Assembly: GCA_015501605.1 (NCBI GenBank)
Contig: JADNRZ010000020.1
Location: 1-64,000, forward strand
Source of the DNA: Panaeolus papilionaceus
Lineage: Eukaryota; Basidiomycota; Agaricomycetes; Agaricales
Length of the DNA stretch: 64,000 nucleotides
Direction: 5' to 3'
The notes beneath the pieces are model-generated. The model saw nothing but the letters and a program-made list of their open reading frames with translations. It did no database searches and was not told where the DNA came from. This document shows, piece by piece, positions 21,006-33,458 of the stretch. The translations under genes and the position numbers were made by a program. Positions within the stretch are counted from its first letter, which is position 1. Every line of letters begins with the position of its first letter.

Positions 21006-21423
21006 AAGTCTTACAGTACAGTAGATTTATTTTTGGTATTTCATTAGAAATAGATGATTGATTTCGTTGTAACTGGTTCCCTTTTATGGGAATAAGCTGA
21101 TGTGACCTTGACCCTTCGCCTGAGTCCTGGATCTGAATAAGATAAAGTCCTGAATCCAAATAAGATAAGTAACTGCTAGATAATATTAATGATTAGAGGC
21201 TGATAACGCCCAGATTTTAGACTTGGTGCTGTGATAAGCCGACTTGCCGTTTTGAAAGTCCGATGGCATGTGTAAACAAGGGTTTTTTTGCACAAAAGTA
21301 ACCCAACTTACTGATTTATACATGTAAAAAGGTATTCAAAGATTTTGAAATTAGGCGCCAATATATGTTTGGTATAATTCTGTTCTGTATGTTAGGCGCT
21401 CAAGCTTCTGCTAAGTTCTGTAA

Positions 21424-21640
21424 AAGCGCTTGATGAATGTTTGAAAAATCCAACAAGCGCTTGAAGAGAATTTGAAAACCACAACTAGCGCTCGAAAAGA
21501 GAATGAAAAAATCCTACTAGCGCCCGGTGAGAGTTTGAAATCCACCACTAGCGCTCGAGGAGAGAATGAAAAACTCGATAAGCACTCGAATAGAGTTTGA
21601 AAAGCTTAACAAACGCCCAAGATAAGTTTGAAAAGTAATG
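21424..21640 (+). repeat. 31-bp minisatellite, about 7 copies
   Basis: Seven degenerate tandem units follow the pattern (A/T)AGCGCTCGAAGAGAGTTT then GAAAAATCCAAC. They start near 21424, 21455, 21486, 21518, 21549, 21580 and 21611. Each unit keeps AGCGCT/CGCCC followed by TTGAAAA/ATGAAAA. No gene overlaps it. Confidence 0.8.
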
Positions 21641-21689
21641 TATTGAGGATTTGCTTAACGAGGGTACATAAGATAGATAGTTTGAATAA

Positions 21690-22310
21690 TATTCGGGCAT
21701 GCGGTGCCCCATACTCTAACTCATCCAAAATCTATTCTTTGTATGAATGATGCAATCACACTTGAATATCTTTGGGTAAGGCTGGACACGAGTTTACTCA
21801 CAGGTGATCCAGATCCGTACCTGCAAGTTTTTTATTTTCAAAATCCAAACCCGGATCTGCGGGTCAAAGTTCCCACAAGTACCTGTATCCGCGAGTATTG
21901 ACCTGCGGGTCCCCGTGGGTCAACAGGTTGTAGTTATTTATTAATTATATTCACGAAATAATATATTATTTATTTTGAATATGTTTTAAAACATTTTTTA
22001 GCACTAATTAAGATAAAATATTTTTTCGAAATAGTAAATATGTTTCATATATCACAGGTGCCCAGGGGTGCACAGGTACCCGCGAGTCACCAAATTTTCC
22101 AAAACTCAAACTCGGACTTTCAAAGACCCGTGGGAACGGGTACCCAGATCCGCGAGTCATCATACTCACAGGTATTCCCACGAGTATACTCGCAGGTACC
22201 TGTGAGTATGCAAGACTCGTGTCCAGCCTTATCTTTGGGTCGACAGATCATTTTCGCTAGCCAGTCAAGGTCTCTTCGACTACTCCTCTTTTGCTTTGAA
22301 TAGTTGAACA
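21690..22310 (+). repeat. Diverged paralogue of 35.08-35.19 kb flank
   Basis: 21700-21776 plus 22240-22310 resembles 35090-35194 joined to 42947-42985, the sequence on both sides of the copia element. Shared stretches include the CTCTAA(C/T)TCAT(C/T)CAAA and CACTA(C)TCT(A/C)CTTT regions. It is therefore an old duplicate of the GTPase 3' flank that lacks the copia insertion. Confidence 0.55.
21777..22231. mobile_element. hAT-type MITE, 455 bp
   Basis: The terminal inverted repeats TAAGGCTGGACACGAGT (21777-21793) and its perfect complement (22215-22231) are flanked by the 8-bp duplication TCTTTGGG (21769-21776 and 22232-22239). An 8-bp TSD and TA(A/G)GGCTGG-like ends are typical of hAT elements. 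The inside is non-coding and full of CGGGTA/TACCCG and CGCGAGT/ACTCGC-type motifs near both ends, which could fold back. Confidence 0.9.
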
Positions 22311-22779
22311 ATGTGCAACATATTATTTTCCTTCAACCTGTAGCTTGCAAACCACATGCCCTAATTTACTTTTGAAGTATGAGCCAAATGAGACGAGGTG
22401 TCGTCTATTGGGTTATTATAATACTCTGCTGAATTTATTTTTTAATGAGGGTGTCTTGTCGTGCTGACTTGAAAATAGAGTTGCATAGTGGCATAGATTT
22501 GTTCCTGGTTACTACAAAAGTTGCCACTCCTAATCAGATGCCATTTGGCATCCCAGGTGCGACAATGAGTTTCACAACCACCAACATCTAGCTCCTCGCA
22601 ACTCATATTTATTGATGAATATATACTGTCTGTGATGCAGATAGATGCCCCTTTGCATATGAGCGATGGTCAACAATGATCAAGTAGCGGAAGTGAAGTG
22701 AGCAGTCGCCCTGATTAACATTTCCATGTGAGTCGAACAGGAATATCTTCTAAAAAAAGCGACATAACACCACACGAGT

Positions 22780-25700
22780 CTACTGAAATTACTGACAATT
22801 AGTCAGAGAGCGAACTCGTAACCACATATAAATCAACTTCACAAACAAAAATATCCAGTCCCAATCGATTGAAACGTCTCTCGTATTAATCATGAAGGCT
22901 GGTACGTGGCTCCAGTCAGTATCCACCCTCACGCCCTTGTCTTTCTCTTTTCCAGCTACCTCCTCCCTGCCCACTCTCATGCCACACAACTTTCTACACC
23001 CACCGCCAATGCCAAGCGTACCCAGACGCGACACAACACCCAAAATATATCGCCTCCCTTCCCCCTTCCCCCAACCCCACCCAATACTCCGACAACATCC
23101 AACAACAGCATTCCTGGCGCATCGACGACACCTGGGACCACCGAAACGCCATGAAAAGCAGCGCAAGGTGTTGAGGGAGATGGTGCAGAAAGAGTGAGGA
23201 CCATATCTGTCACCGGAGGTGACGTATGAGCCAAAGTGTCGGCGGGTCCACATCGGTCGTCTCCTCACACCATCAGTTTCCTCTTTCGTGTTGTGCCCAG
23301 GAACCTGCCATTCCACCCCCCTACTCCTCCTGAACCATAAGAACGACAGCGTAAACGTGCCGGAATTTAATTACTGAAACCTGAATGGTGAGTGGTGAGC
23401 TGTTGAGTTGACCAGGGTGGCGACGGAAACATATTCCTGAGAGGTGCAAACTCGTTTCTGATGAGCCAAAGGGCGCGATAATGTGGACGATGTGGGCGTT
23501 ATGTGGCGCATCGGCGAGACCTAGAAACAGCAAGCAGCCATAAAAAGCAGCATAGCGTGGTGAGGGAGGTGTTGCAGAAGAAGTGAACATCATCGGCGGA
23601 GTGTGGCCGGACTTGAGAACCAAAGCGTCAGCGGTTGGAGTGTGCGACGTGAGTTACGCATATTAGTTCATGTAGGAATTCTCAACGAAGGATAAACGAC
23701 GCAGCGAGCGATGGAAGTAGTTGGGTAGTAGAGGGTTTGCAGTGATGACAGTGTTTCCTATCGCATCGGCGACCCCTACAACCACAAAAAAAATGAAAAG
23801 CAGTGTAGGATGTCGGCGTTCATGTTACGAGAGCAGTGAGGACAATCGGTAGACCTTAGCTTCACTTGTGAGCCAAAGTGACCGCATTCCACGCCGCCCA
23901 ATGTCCAGGGTCCCGTCGCGCAATAACAACCCTATGGGCCACAACGAGGACACGGCCATGAGAACGTTTGAATATAATGTCTAAGAAGTGAGCATTGAAC
24001 TGTTGCGTCAAAGTGGGCAGTGGTGGTGAAGGCTGATGATATTGAGAGGATACAGACAGAATGCTGGCGATGAGACGGAAGCGATATGATCAGGGAAATA
24101 AAGGTTTATTTGGAGAAAAGCAATGGGATGACATCGTGAAAACACTGGGCGGAGGAAAAGCAAGATAAACGCCGTAGGGGCTCATTCAGAAGTGCAAGAA
24201 GCTCCAGTTGATGGTGATGGTTGGCATAAAAATGGTCACCCGAGGATGAATATGCAGGTGCCAGGAAGCGCTGGGGATGGGAGGTAGGATGATCGCAGCG
24301 ACGGCAGCGGGATGAAAGACGTGAATGAGGGACGGTCATAGAGGGATGCGGGAGACCAAGACGATGTTGCTTGATGACGTGTCAGTCATTGCGTTGCTGT
24401 AGCCTGTGGTGGCGATATGTTCATGATAGGCGTCGTACTGGCGAGTGGTAATCAATGATAGCGATACTCCTGGTGAGCTAAATGCGCTTTCGGCGAACCA
24501 AAGTGGTGATGTGATGACTAGAATAACATCTTCAGGCGGCCACTGTGTAGGGAAGACAGGTAATGAAGTAAACGAGGGCGTTTTGACTTTCTGCTGATCA
24601 AGTCACGAAATCTGGAGTGGAAGTGAGTACAAGTGAAGATGTGTCGAGTCGTGTTACTCACAAAAAATGTTTTGCCTCAACCACTTGAAGCGACCATTGT
24701 ATTGAACACCAGGTTGCCGTCCTGTCATTCCCCACCTGCAACCCCTCGTCTTCCTCAGCCACAGCTTTTATATTCCCCTTCATCTCTCCCTTCCTTTCAC
24801 CCCCATCTCCACCGTTAATTCTACCCCGACGCGACTGGAAACAATGCCTCTCTCTTCTTGTCATCCCAACCCCACCCAACACTCCGACGCCACTCAACAA
24901 CGACGATTCCTGGGTCATCAACGACACCTGAACCTAGCAAATACCCCATAAAAGCAGCGTAGGATATTGACGGAGGTGTTACAGGAGGAGTGAGGTCCAT
25001 CGCTGGACTCTGACTTGGCCTAGGAGTCAATGTGTCGGTCTGTCCACGTCGCCCAATGGCCAAGGTCTCCCCACACCAACACCTTCCTATTCCGTTTCCT
25101 CCCCCTTAACAACCTGATGTTTCACCATCCCTACCCTGCCTGGACCGTGCGCAGGACGACGGCGTGAAGACTTTGAGTGGAGTCACTGAAAGCAGAGTGT
25201 TGAACTCTCGGGTTGACCAGGGCGGGAATGGCAACCACAGGAGTGATGGGGGATGGAGGCGACACCTGAGCGATATGATGGAAAGATCCAGGTTTTCGTC
25301 GGAAAAATATCACTGGTGGACGTTGTGGAGATGGTAGACGTAGGTAAATGAGCATCATAAAAAATGGGAGCGTAGGTCGCCGAATTGGACGTGCGGGATG
25401 GTTATAAATTCAGAATGAACGACATGGGGGGAGATGGAAACACATTGGTGGTAGGATACTCGCGCCGACAGGAGTGATTTGAAGGACGTCCAGTCGCAGT
25501 CACAGAATGAAGAGGGAGACCGACAAGTCAGGCGTTACAGAGTGGAAGTGAATTTATCTAGCGACGCTGGAATTGAATGGATGAGTCGACGTCTACTGGG
25601 ATTTGGAATGCGGCTGATGAACGACACATACTGCCCATGGTCTTCAATTTCTGCTCCTTTCTGTGAAGACACACCATCCCCACACCCTCACTATCATCTC

Positions 25701-27770
25701 TCACTCGTTGGCTTCTCGCGTCAAAGGATGACCTCCGGATTTATTATCGCATTTCAACATAAACATCGGGGAACGACATGACCAGGTTCAGAGTGCATGC
25801 AGACGAATCATCTTTGTATCGTCAGTATTGTCAGATAAAACAAGGACAAAGCAGACATACCTCGTTCTGAGTCTTGACACACCCATGTCTGAGAGACGCG
25901 CAGGGCCAAACACGTCTCATGGTGTTGGGTAATAAATTACGTTTTGTGAGAGCGGTAGTGGATGTCGCGGGAGGTGGTCTAAAGCTTAGAGATTAGTTAA
26001 AGTTGAGAAGGTGGGTACGAAAATACACAAGGAAAAACCGATAAATAGGTCAAGGACAAATCGGGCGGGCGTGTTTCTCGACAATCTTTATGGGTGCTTG
26101 TTCCTATTCTACCCGCTTGATTCGCGTATAGCCTCTGAAAAAAGTCCCTGCCCGGCTACCAGCGGATGACCTTAGCGACAATGACAAGATCAGTGGTCAA
26201 CTAGTTCATTGAGGAATAAAGGATGAGATTGGGCTATAGAAATACACTGAAAATGACGCGTATAGGTTAGCGAAGAAAGTAAAAGAACCAACTAGTGATA
26301 CTCACATAAAACTATATTAAGCCATTTGAAAGTCCAGAATGCACATCCGCACTTTAATTGACATCGACTGACCATCCAACCCACTTCAACCTACAGCGCT
26401 GCTGAAGTATTCATTCGCCCACAGTCGAGCATGAACCGTTCAGCGACAGATTCAGAAGTGAAGAAGCTAGAAAGGATGAGGTGATGGCGGAGAACGATCC
26501 TTCACCTCTGGTACAGCGCGACGACCATGATGGTTTGGGACAAACCCCGTTGGGTTTACGGCTTGATGTCAATGGTGAGCTCAAACACCGACAAACAATT
26601 TCCCAACTTCAGAGTCAAGTCGTCACATCCACCTCCCTGCATTCAACATAAACCCCTGATTACGACCAAGACGTCTGAATATATCTTTTTTCGTTTAAAT
26701 ACCCCTTGACATTGAGAGATTAATTTTTTTCCTTTGCGCGCCTTCTCGTTATTCTTCACCCACGTGTGTCATGATTGATTGGTACTTTAAATTGACGACG
26801 ACTCGGAGTGAATGTCGATATTCGACGTCGAACAGAACGGGTGGCGGAATATGCTAATAATCATTCGCAGTGAGTAAATTTCTACCCTAAGTGGAGTCCA
26901 GGGAGATGAGGGGGACAGAGACGAAGTGGCGACAGAGAAAATGCTCCAGGTGGGCGGCAGCGACACTGAGACATGTAACGCGAGGAAACGAGATAGAGTG
27001 CTGGTAATTACGAGCTAAAAATTACGCCCTTATGCTTCCCTACTTCCCCCTACAAAAGCTTTTTCAGAGCGCTTTAAAAGGTTTTAACGCTCTAACGTGT
27101 CCTTCGCTTATTTCCCTCCCGCTCAAGAACACATGTTCAAGGGTTATTGCCTCCTCGCTAAGGTAGTTAACCTTATCGCTTCTTTATCCCACACCACTAA
27201 CCCCAGGCACGCACACGATTTACTAACGAGATACAAACTCAGAAGTCAATATTCATGGTCCTGTATCAACAAACCACAAATCACTCGTTGACGTCGTTTC
27301 ACCGTCACCGCCAACGTTAGTCAACCTCGGGACGACTTCACATCCGATCCTTTGCGCTACCTACCAGAGTGCTAACTTAATAGCTTGTTGCGGTTATGAA
27401 AGGTAGCGTAAGAATGCAGGCAAGTTTTACTAGACAAGCGACACCAGCGTGCAGGCCAACGCAGCCGAAGCCTACGTCGGCCGGTCGCCAAGCCCACCTA
27501 TTGGTACAGTACCCTCTTTTCTGCCACTTCCTCCCCTCCAGCAATCATATCTTTCACCACCCCCATGATCCATGCGCTTTGGGGACTATGGCAAGGTGAA
27601 CGGGCTGAAATGAAAGACTCAGTGCAGAGTGTTCGAGTCCTGCATTGGTACGACTGGATATAGTGATTGTGCACGATATATGAGCAGAAATATCGCAAGT
27701 TTGGTGATGATATGTGAACGATGCACCAGACACGACAGTAGCGTGTTATTGTGGAAACGGAGGGAAGTAA
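22780..27770. repeat. Large duplicated block, copy A
   Basis: About 5 kb of mostly non-coding DNA is related by eye to 28040-33100 and 47060-53000 in the same order. Matching pairs include 22790-23650 with 47120-47950, 24430-24560 with 28905-29040 and 48787-48925, 26040-26220 with 30555-30720 and 50465-50640, and 27550-27760 with 32070-32290 and 52090-52300. Internally a ~200-bp core (AAAAGCAGCGTAGGATGTTG then a TGAGCCAAAGTGTC stretch) recurs near 23151, 23540, 23793 and 24949. The short open frames here are not conserved between copies and I do not call them genes. This copy lacks the GTPase gene on its right. Confidence 0.7.
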
Positions 27771-28039
27771 AAGACGAGATGCTCACGGACGTTCATTGAT
27801 AGCAGCACGCAAATCTATGTCGTTCAGCACCCGCCGGACGGCCAAAAAATGGATGAACACGGTCCTACATACAGGACGAATAGGGCACGTTGAGTGCTAC
27901 AGGTCAATGCGGGTAACGATATTGAGGGAATGGATTGAATGAAAAGTGATTTGGGTCATAGAACTACAGTTTATTTACACCGTTACTCAATATGAGTACA
28001 CTAAAGTCGGATCGGGTTAGCTGTGCGGGGATGTATAAA

Positions 28040-31000
28040 CGATGCCAGCACAATAATACTCACAATATCAAGTGCAAACCTGCGCCAGCTGTTCATGACC
28101 TGTATTGATAGCTGGACTGCCGCTCCTCTCATCCCTTTGTCTTCCGCGTTTTCTACGATCTCCTCTGTGCACTCTCTCTCATCCTACCCATCTTTTCACC
28201 CTCCAACCCTACCCAGACACGACTCAACGTCTGAAAGATCCCCATCCTTTCGAAAAGTAGCGTAGGAAATCGAGGTTCTTGTGATGAGAGGAGCGAGGAC
28301 GATTGGTTGACCCCAGCTTGACTTGTGAGCCAAAGTGGCCGCATTCCATGCCGCCCAATAGCCAAGGTCCCGTCGCACACCATCGTCCTCAAACAGCCCT
28401 GCATCTTGTCACCCCTACCACGCCTAAGCCATAATAAGAGGTGAGCGTTGAACGTTGAACCGTTGTGTCAAAGTGGGCAGCAGTCGTGGTGGCTGGTGGT
28501 ATTGAAAGTCCGATAGGCATGAAAGACGAAATACTGGCGATGAGACCGAAGCGGTGTGATCAGGGAACAGAGATTTGTTTGGAGGAAAGCAATGAGAAGC
28601 CGTCGTGGAAATAGCGGACGTAGGAAGAGGAGATAAACGCCGTAGGAGCTCATTCAAGAGTGCATGAAGCCAGGGTTACCCGCATTGGTCGGCGTAGGAT
28701 TTGTCAATTGAGGATGAACACGCACCGTGCCAGGGAGCGATGGGAAGAGGGGATAGGACGGTCGCAGTAACGGCAGCGGGATGAAGGTCGTGGATGAGCG
28801 AGGGTCGTAAAGGGATGACAGAGCCCAACAACAATGTTGCTTGATGATCTGTCGGTCATTGCACTGCTGAAGCCGGGTGGTGGTGGTGATACGTTCATGA
28901 TAGGCCATTCTCGTCGTATTGGTGAGTTGTAAGGGAAGATTGCAACACTCCTGGCGGGCTATATGCGCTTTCGGCCAACCAAAGTGGTGAGGTGATGACT
29001 CGGCTGTCGTCTTCAGGCGGCCACAGTGTAGGGCAGGGAGGTAGTAAAGAAAACGAGGGCGTTCTGGGTGATCAAGCTAGAGAGGAGGTCAGTATACACA
29101 ACGATGTTGGGTGGAGTCGTATCACTCACCAAAATATTATGCCCCAACCACTTGAAGCGACCATCGTATTGAATGCCAGCTTGTTGCTCCCCCGTCATTC
29201 CCCTCTGCATCCCATCGTCCTCCTCCTTCTCAACCACCTCCTTCGTATCCGCCTTCGTCTCATTCTCGTTGCCACCCCACCCCAACCGCCAATCCCACCC
29301 AGTCACGACTCGACATCCAAATATCGCCTCTCCCTCACCGTAACCCAAACCCCACCCCAAACTCCGACGATATTCAACAACGACGTTTCCTGAGGCATCG
29401 GTGACACCTAGGACCAGCAAGCCACCCTTAAAAGCATCATAAGGTGCTGACGTTCGTGCTATGAGATGAGTGAGAACCATCGTTGCCGCCTGACTTGACT
29501 TATGAGCCAAAGTGTCCGCGTGTCCATGTCGCCCGATGGCCGGGGTCCAACAGCATTTCCTGCCGCAACGACGGCAGTTAGAGCGAGCAAATGACCATGA
29601 AAAGCAGCGTAGGATGTTGAGGGAGGTGTTATAAGATGAGTGAGTTCCATCCCTAGACCCTGGCTTGACTTGTGAGCCTGAGTGTTGGCGTCCAGGTCGC
29701 CTAATGGCCGAGGTCTCCTCACACCAACACCGCCCATTTTCGTTTCCTCTCGCTCACACCCAGCCGCTCACTACTCCTACTCCGCCTGGCTCGTACACAG
29801 GCCGACCGAGTGAGAAGGTTGAACAGAGCGACTGAAGGCGAGTGTTCAATTATGGGGTTTGAACAGGGTGCGACGGCAACGACGCGGTGATAGGTGATCA
29901 TATGCTTCTTGTGAGGATAAAGGGGAGTTTGAACAGGAACCTGAGTGAGATGAGGACGGAAGCGGAAGCTAGTACTGGGTGGTGTGTGGAAATGATAGAG
30001 GTAGGTTGACGAGGGTTATTGGAAGTGAGGGAGGGTGGATGGAGATGAAATCAAGAATGAACGGCGCAGGGAGTGATGGTGACGAATCGGTGGTAGGATG
30101 CGCCTGCCAACGGGAGTACGGTGAAGATATGGTCCTGACACAACCCCAGAGGGATGATTGAGACCAACAGCGATGTTTGATGAGGCATCAGTCGTTGCGT
30201 CACTTCCTTTATACGTAGTGCATCGGGGAGAAAACGAGACCGTTGAAGCTGGAGGGTACAGAGAAGTGGATTTAAAAACAACATCTGCGGAAAGACAAGA
30301 CCAGATCCGTAATGCATGCAGGAAACTTGTATTGTCAGTATCGCCCCGTGTAAAATGAGGTGACGGCAGAAATACCTCGTTTTGACATACCATTGGCCGA
30401 TCGACATATAGCGCTGAAGAAATTCTCGTTGTGTTGGGTGGTAAACTGTGGATGAAGCGAGCGCGCATGGTAGGTGTAGTGGAACGTGGTCTAAAACTTG
30501 GGGATTAGTTAAAGCTTCAGAGTGTTGGTATTAAAAAACACACAAGGAAAACAAGATGAATGGGTGCTGACAAGCTCAACGTGCGTGTTCTCCCAACAAT
30601 CATGTTCCCATTTTACCATCTTGCTTTGCACAAAACCTCTGAAAAAAGTCCCTGCCCGGCGACCAGAGGACAACTTTAGCGACGATGACGAGATCAGTGG
30701 TCAACCAATTCATTGATGAAAAAAGGATGAAATTGTGCGATAGAAATACACTAAAAACGACAAGCATTGGTTAGCATGGAAGGTAAAACAACGAAATCAT
30801 GGTACTCACTTGAAACTATATTACGCCATCTGAAAATCCGGAATACACATCCCCTACAACTGCGTCCCTAAAGTTTATAGGCTGACCAGGCCACCTAGCA
30901 ATCAACGCATCCAACCCAATCCAACCTACAGCCGCTTCTGAGGTATTCCTTCGTTCACTCGACCGTGAATGACAAATTCAAAAGTAAAAAAGATGGAAAG

Positions 31001-33100
31001 AATGAGGCGACGACAGAGAGCAATCATTCAAGCATGATGGTTTGGGACAAACCTTGTTGGGTCAACGGCTTGATGTCAATGGTCAGTTCAAACACGGACA
31101 AACAATCTCCCACTTCCCTGCCTTCAACATAACTCCCCAGCTACAACCAATTAACATCTGAACATGCCTTCTGTTTGTTCACATATGTACCCCTTGCCAG
31201 CCTGAGATCGATGTTCTTTATTTGCGTGATTTCTCGCTATTCTTCGATGACGTCATTGGTTCGTACTTGACGAAGAGTGAACTTTGAGCTGATTCGGATT
31301 GTATTCCTGGGTGGCGGTGACGATGTCGATGGTCGATATAGAGCAACATAGGTGACGGAATATTCCAATAATGGATTGAAGTGAGTAAAATTTAAACCTA
31401 AGTGGAGTCCAGAGAGATGAGGTCGACAGATACGACGAGGCGACAGAGACAATGTTCCAGGTCGGCGGCAGCCTCGAGAGTGAGAAATGTAATCCGAGAA
31501 AACAGGATGGGGTACAGGTAATCAATAAGCAAAAATTCCCCCCTTAAGCTTCATCATCACCCCCTCGGAAAGCTCTTTCAGAGCGCTTTAAAAGATTTTA
31601 GCTCTCGAATGCGCCCTTCGTTTGTTTCTCTCCAGGTCAAGAACCAATCTTCAAGGGGTATCGCCAGCTCTCTGAGGTATTCCTCCCTAATCGCATCTTC
31701 ATCCCACACCACTAACTCCAGCGCACGCACACCATTTTTAACAAGATATGAACCCGGAAATCAAATATCGACGCCCCCCTTTCCTCATACAATCCTGCGC
31801 ATGCTCCGTATCAGTCGACATCATTTCACCCTCACGGCCAACTTCAATTAACCCCGGCGCGCTTTACATTGGTTCTTATGAGCTACCCACAAGAGTGCTA
31901 ACTTGATAACCTGAGCGGGATCACGAAAGGTGTCGTAAAACGCTAAGGTAAGTTTTACGAGAGGATGGGCCGAAGTGGCTCAAGTTCACATTGCCCAATC
32001 GCCAAGGTCACCCGGTCATGGTACATACCCCCTTTCTTCTTCCAATTCCTACCTTTCATCACTTCTATAACCCATGATTCCTAGGGAGTGCGGCATTGTG
32101 AACGGGTTGAAATGAAAATCTGGGTGCAAAGTGTCGGGCTCCCGCATTGGTACGGTTGGAGATGGTGATCGTGTATTGTGGACGAGCAATATCGCGAGGT
32201 TGGTGATGATAGGTGAGTGATGCGCCGGGGATACAACAGTAGCCTGGTGCTATGGAAGAAGAGGGTAAGGTAACAGGAAATGTGCATAAGGAGTGTCTAT
32301 TGGGGGGAAACGCATAGTTGATTTAAGATTTGGGTTTGAGCTTTGACCAACATCACGACCAAAGCGTCTCACACTGGGCGACCAGTAAAAAAGTCAGACC
32401 GCCGAAGCAATCCAGTCCTCTGTTGGCCGCTCATCATAAGCGCTCACTGTCTTCTCCATTCTCCTTAAAACGATAATTATATCGAGATTCGAAATACGCC
32501 CTGCATTTTTACAACCCGCATGTCATAACAACTCACGGTCTGAAGATGAGGCCAGTGTGCACGTCGTACTGGATGGCTTTTTTTAGGTTTGCATTCTTTC
32601 CTGAGATTATGAGTTGTGAAGTCCTTCTAGTCCTTATAAAATCCCTCACCATTCCTCATCCTGTACCGCGTTCGACTAATTTTCATATTCCAAAGGACTT
32701 CGAGTGCAGCGGATAGAGGGTAACTGGATGAAGCGTATAGAATGACTTGAGTCAATGGAGGGCGTAGTCGAGGTTGCGGAGTAGTCTATCATTTGACTCG
32801 TTAGTATTTTCGCGCTGCCCCGTTCTCGGCTTCGCTCACTCCTTTACGCAACCCAAACACTCCCTACTAGCCTACCTACAATTCCTCTCGTTTAATAGTT
32901 CAATTGCATACATTGCCTCTACTGGAAAGGTAATTAATACGGAGCGTAGTGCAGAGCGCTTGACTACTTCTATTGTTGGTCTCAGACTCTTTTGGACTTT
33001 AACTTCACCAAAAGCAATGCTACCAGAATCATCAACGATTCGCCACACACAACTACGGCGATCGCAACACCATCCCAAATAGTCCCAAGTCCGCACCATT
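28040..33100. repeat. Large duplicated block, copy B
   Basis: This is the second copy of the ~5-kb block. The internal core recurs near 28251, 29429 and 29597. The right end (32640-32960) matches 46720-47040 and 52670-52970. It is followed by a GTPase gene, as in copy C. I see no gene that survives comparison between copies, apart from a short conserved frame end at about 30638-30714. Confidence 0.7.
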
Positions 33101-33224
33101 TCCGCTTTGTATTTTTGTGAGGTTCGCCTCCAATCATAGCGCCCCAATCTTACTATTCAGGCGTATTTTAAATATGTTCTGCGTGCGATTGTAGGACTGC
33201 GACGTGGCATGGTAAACATATCTG

Positions 33225-33458
33225 TTGGCTGCAAGATTGAGGTGATTGTCGAACATCGGCATCGGTACTGAAGACTGGGATCAGACACGTACCTGTCATA
33301 TGAGTGTTATTTTTGTGTAATTGATGGCTAGATCTGATAAGATGGAATTCGCATGTTGACAGCAACACGCGAGCTGCAGCTGGGAAAATCACACCAGTGT
33401 CTCTCAACATTGAACTAGAACCATTTCCGTGCCAAGTTTCATATCTCAGATCAGCACC
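33225..33458 (+). promoter_or_regulatory. Conserved upstream region of GTPase 1
   Basis: Sequence just upstream of the start codon is strongly similar to 53215-53431 upstream of the second GTPase. Shared stretches include GATTGTCGAACATCGGCATC and GTGTCTCTCAACATTGAACT. It likely contains the promoter and 5' UTR, duplicated with the gene. Confidence 0.5.

Noticed and set aside
20700..21024. Ser/Leu/Pro-rich plus-strand frames
   Set aside because: They arise from the pyrimidine-rich tract.
22892..23316. Overlapping frames of 80-175 codons on both strands near 23 kb
   Set aside because: They are low-complexity, lie within the duplicated block and are not kept in the copy at 47.1-47.6 kb.
27600..27660. 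tRNA-like TTCGAGTCC box near 27635
   Set aside because: No A box or acceptor stem fits upstream, and the duplicate at 32125-32160 has lost the motif.
31158..31525. 71-codon minus-strand frame at 31237-31452, also present at 51158-51373
   Set aside because: It is open in two block copies but broken in the third (26747-26960), and differences do not favour silent sites. The match is explained by the DNA duplication.
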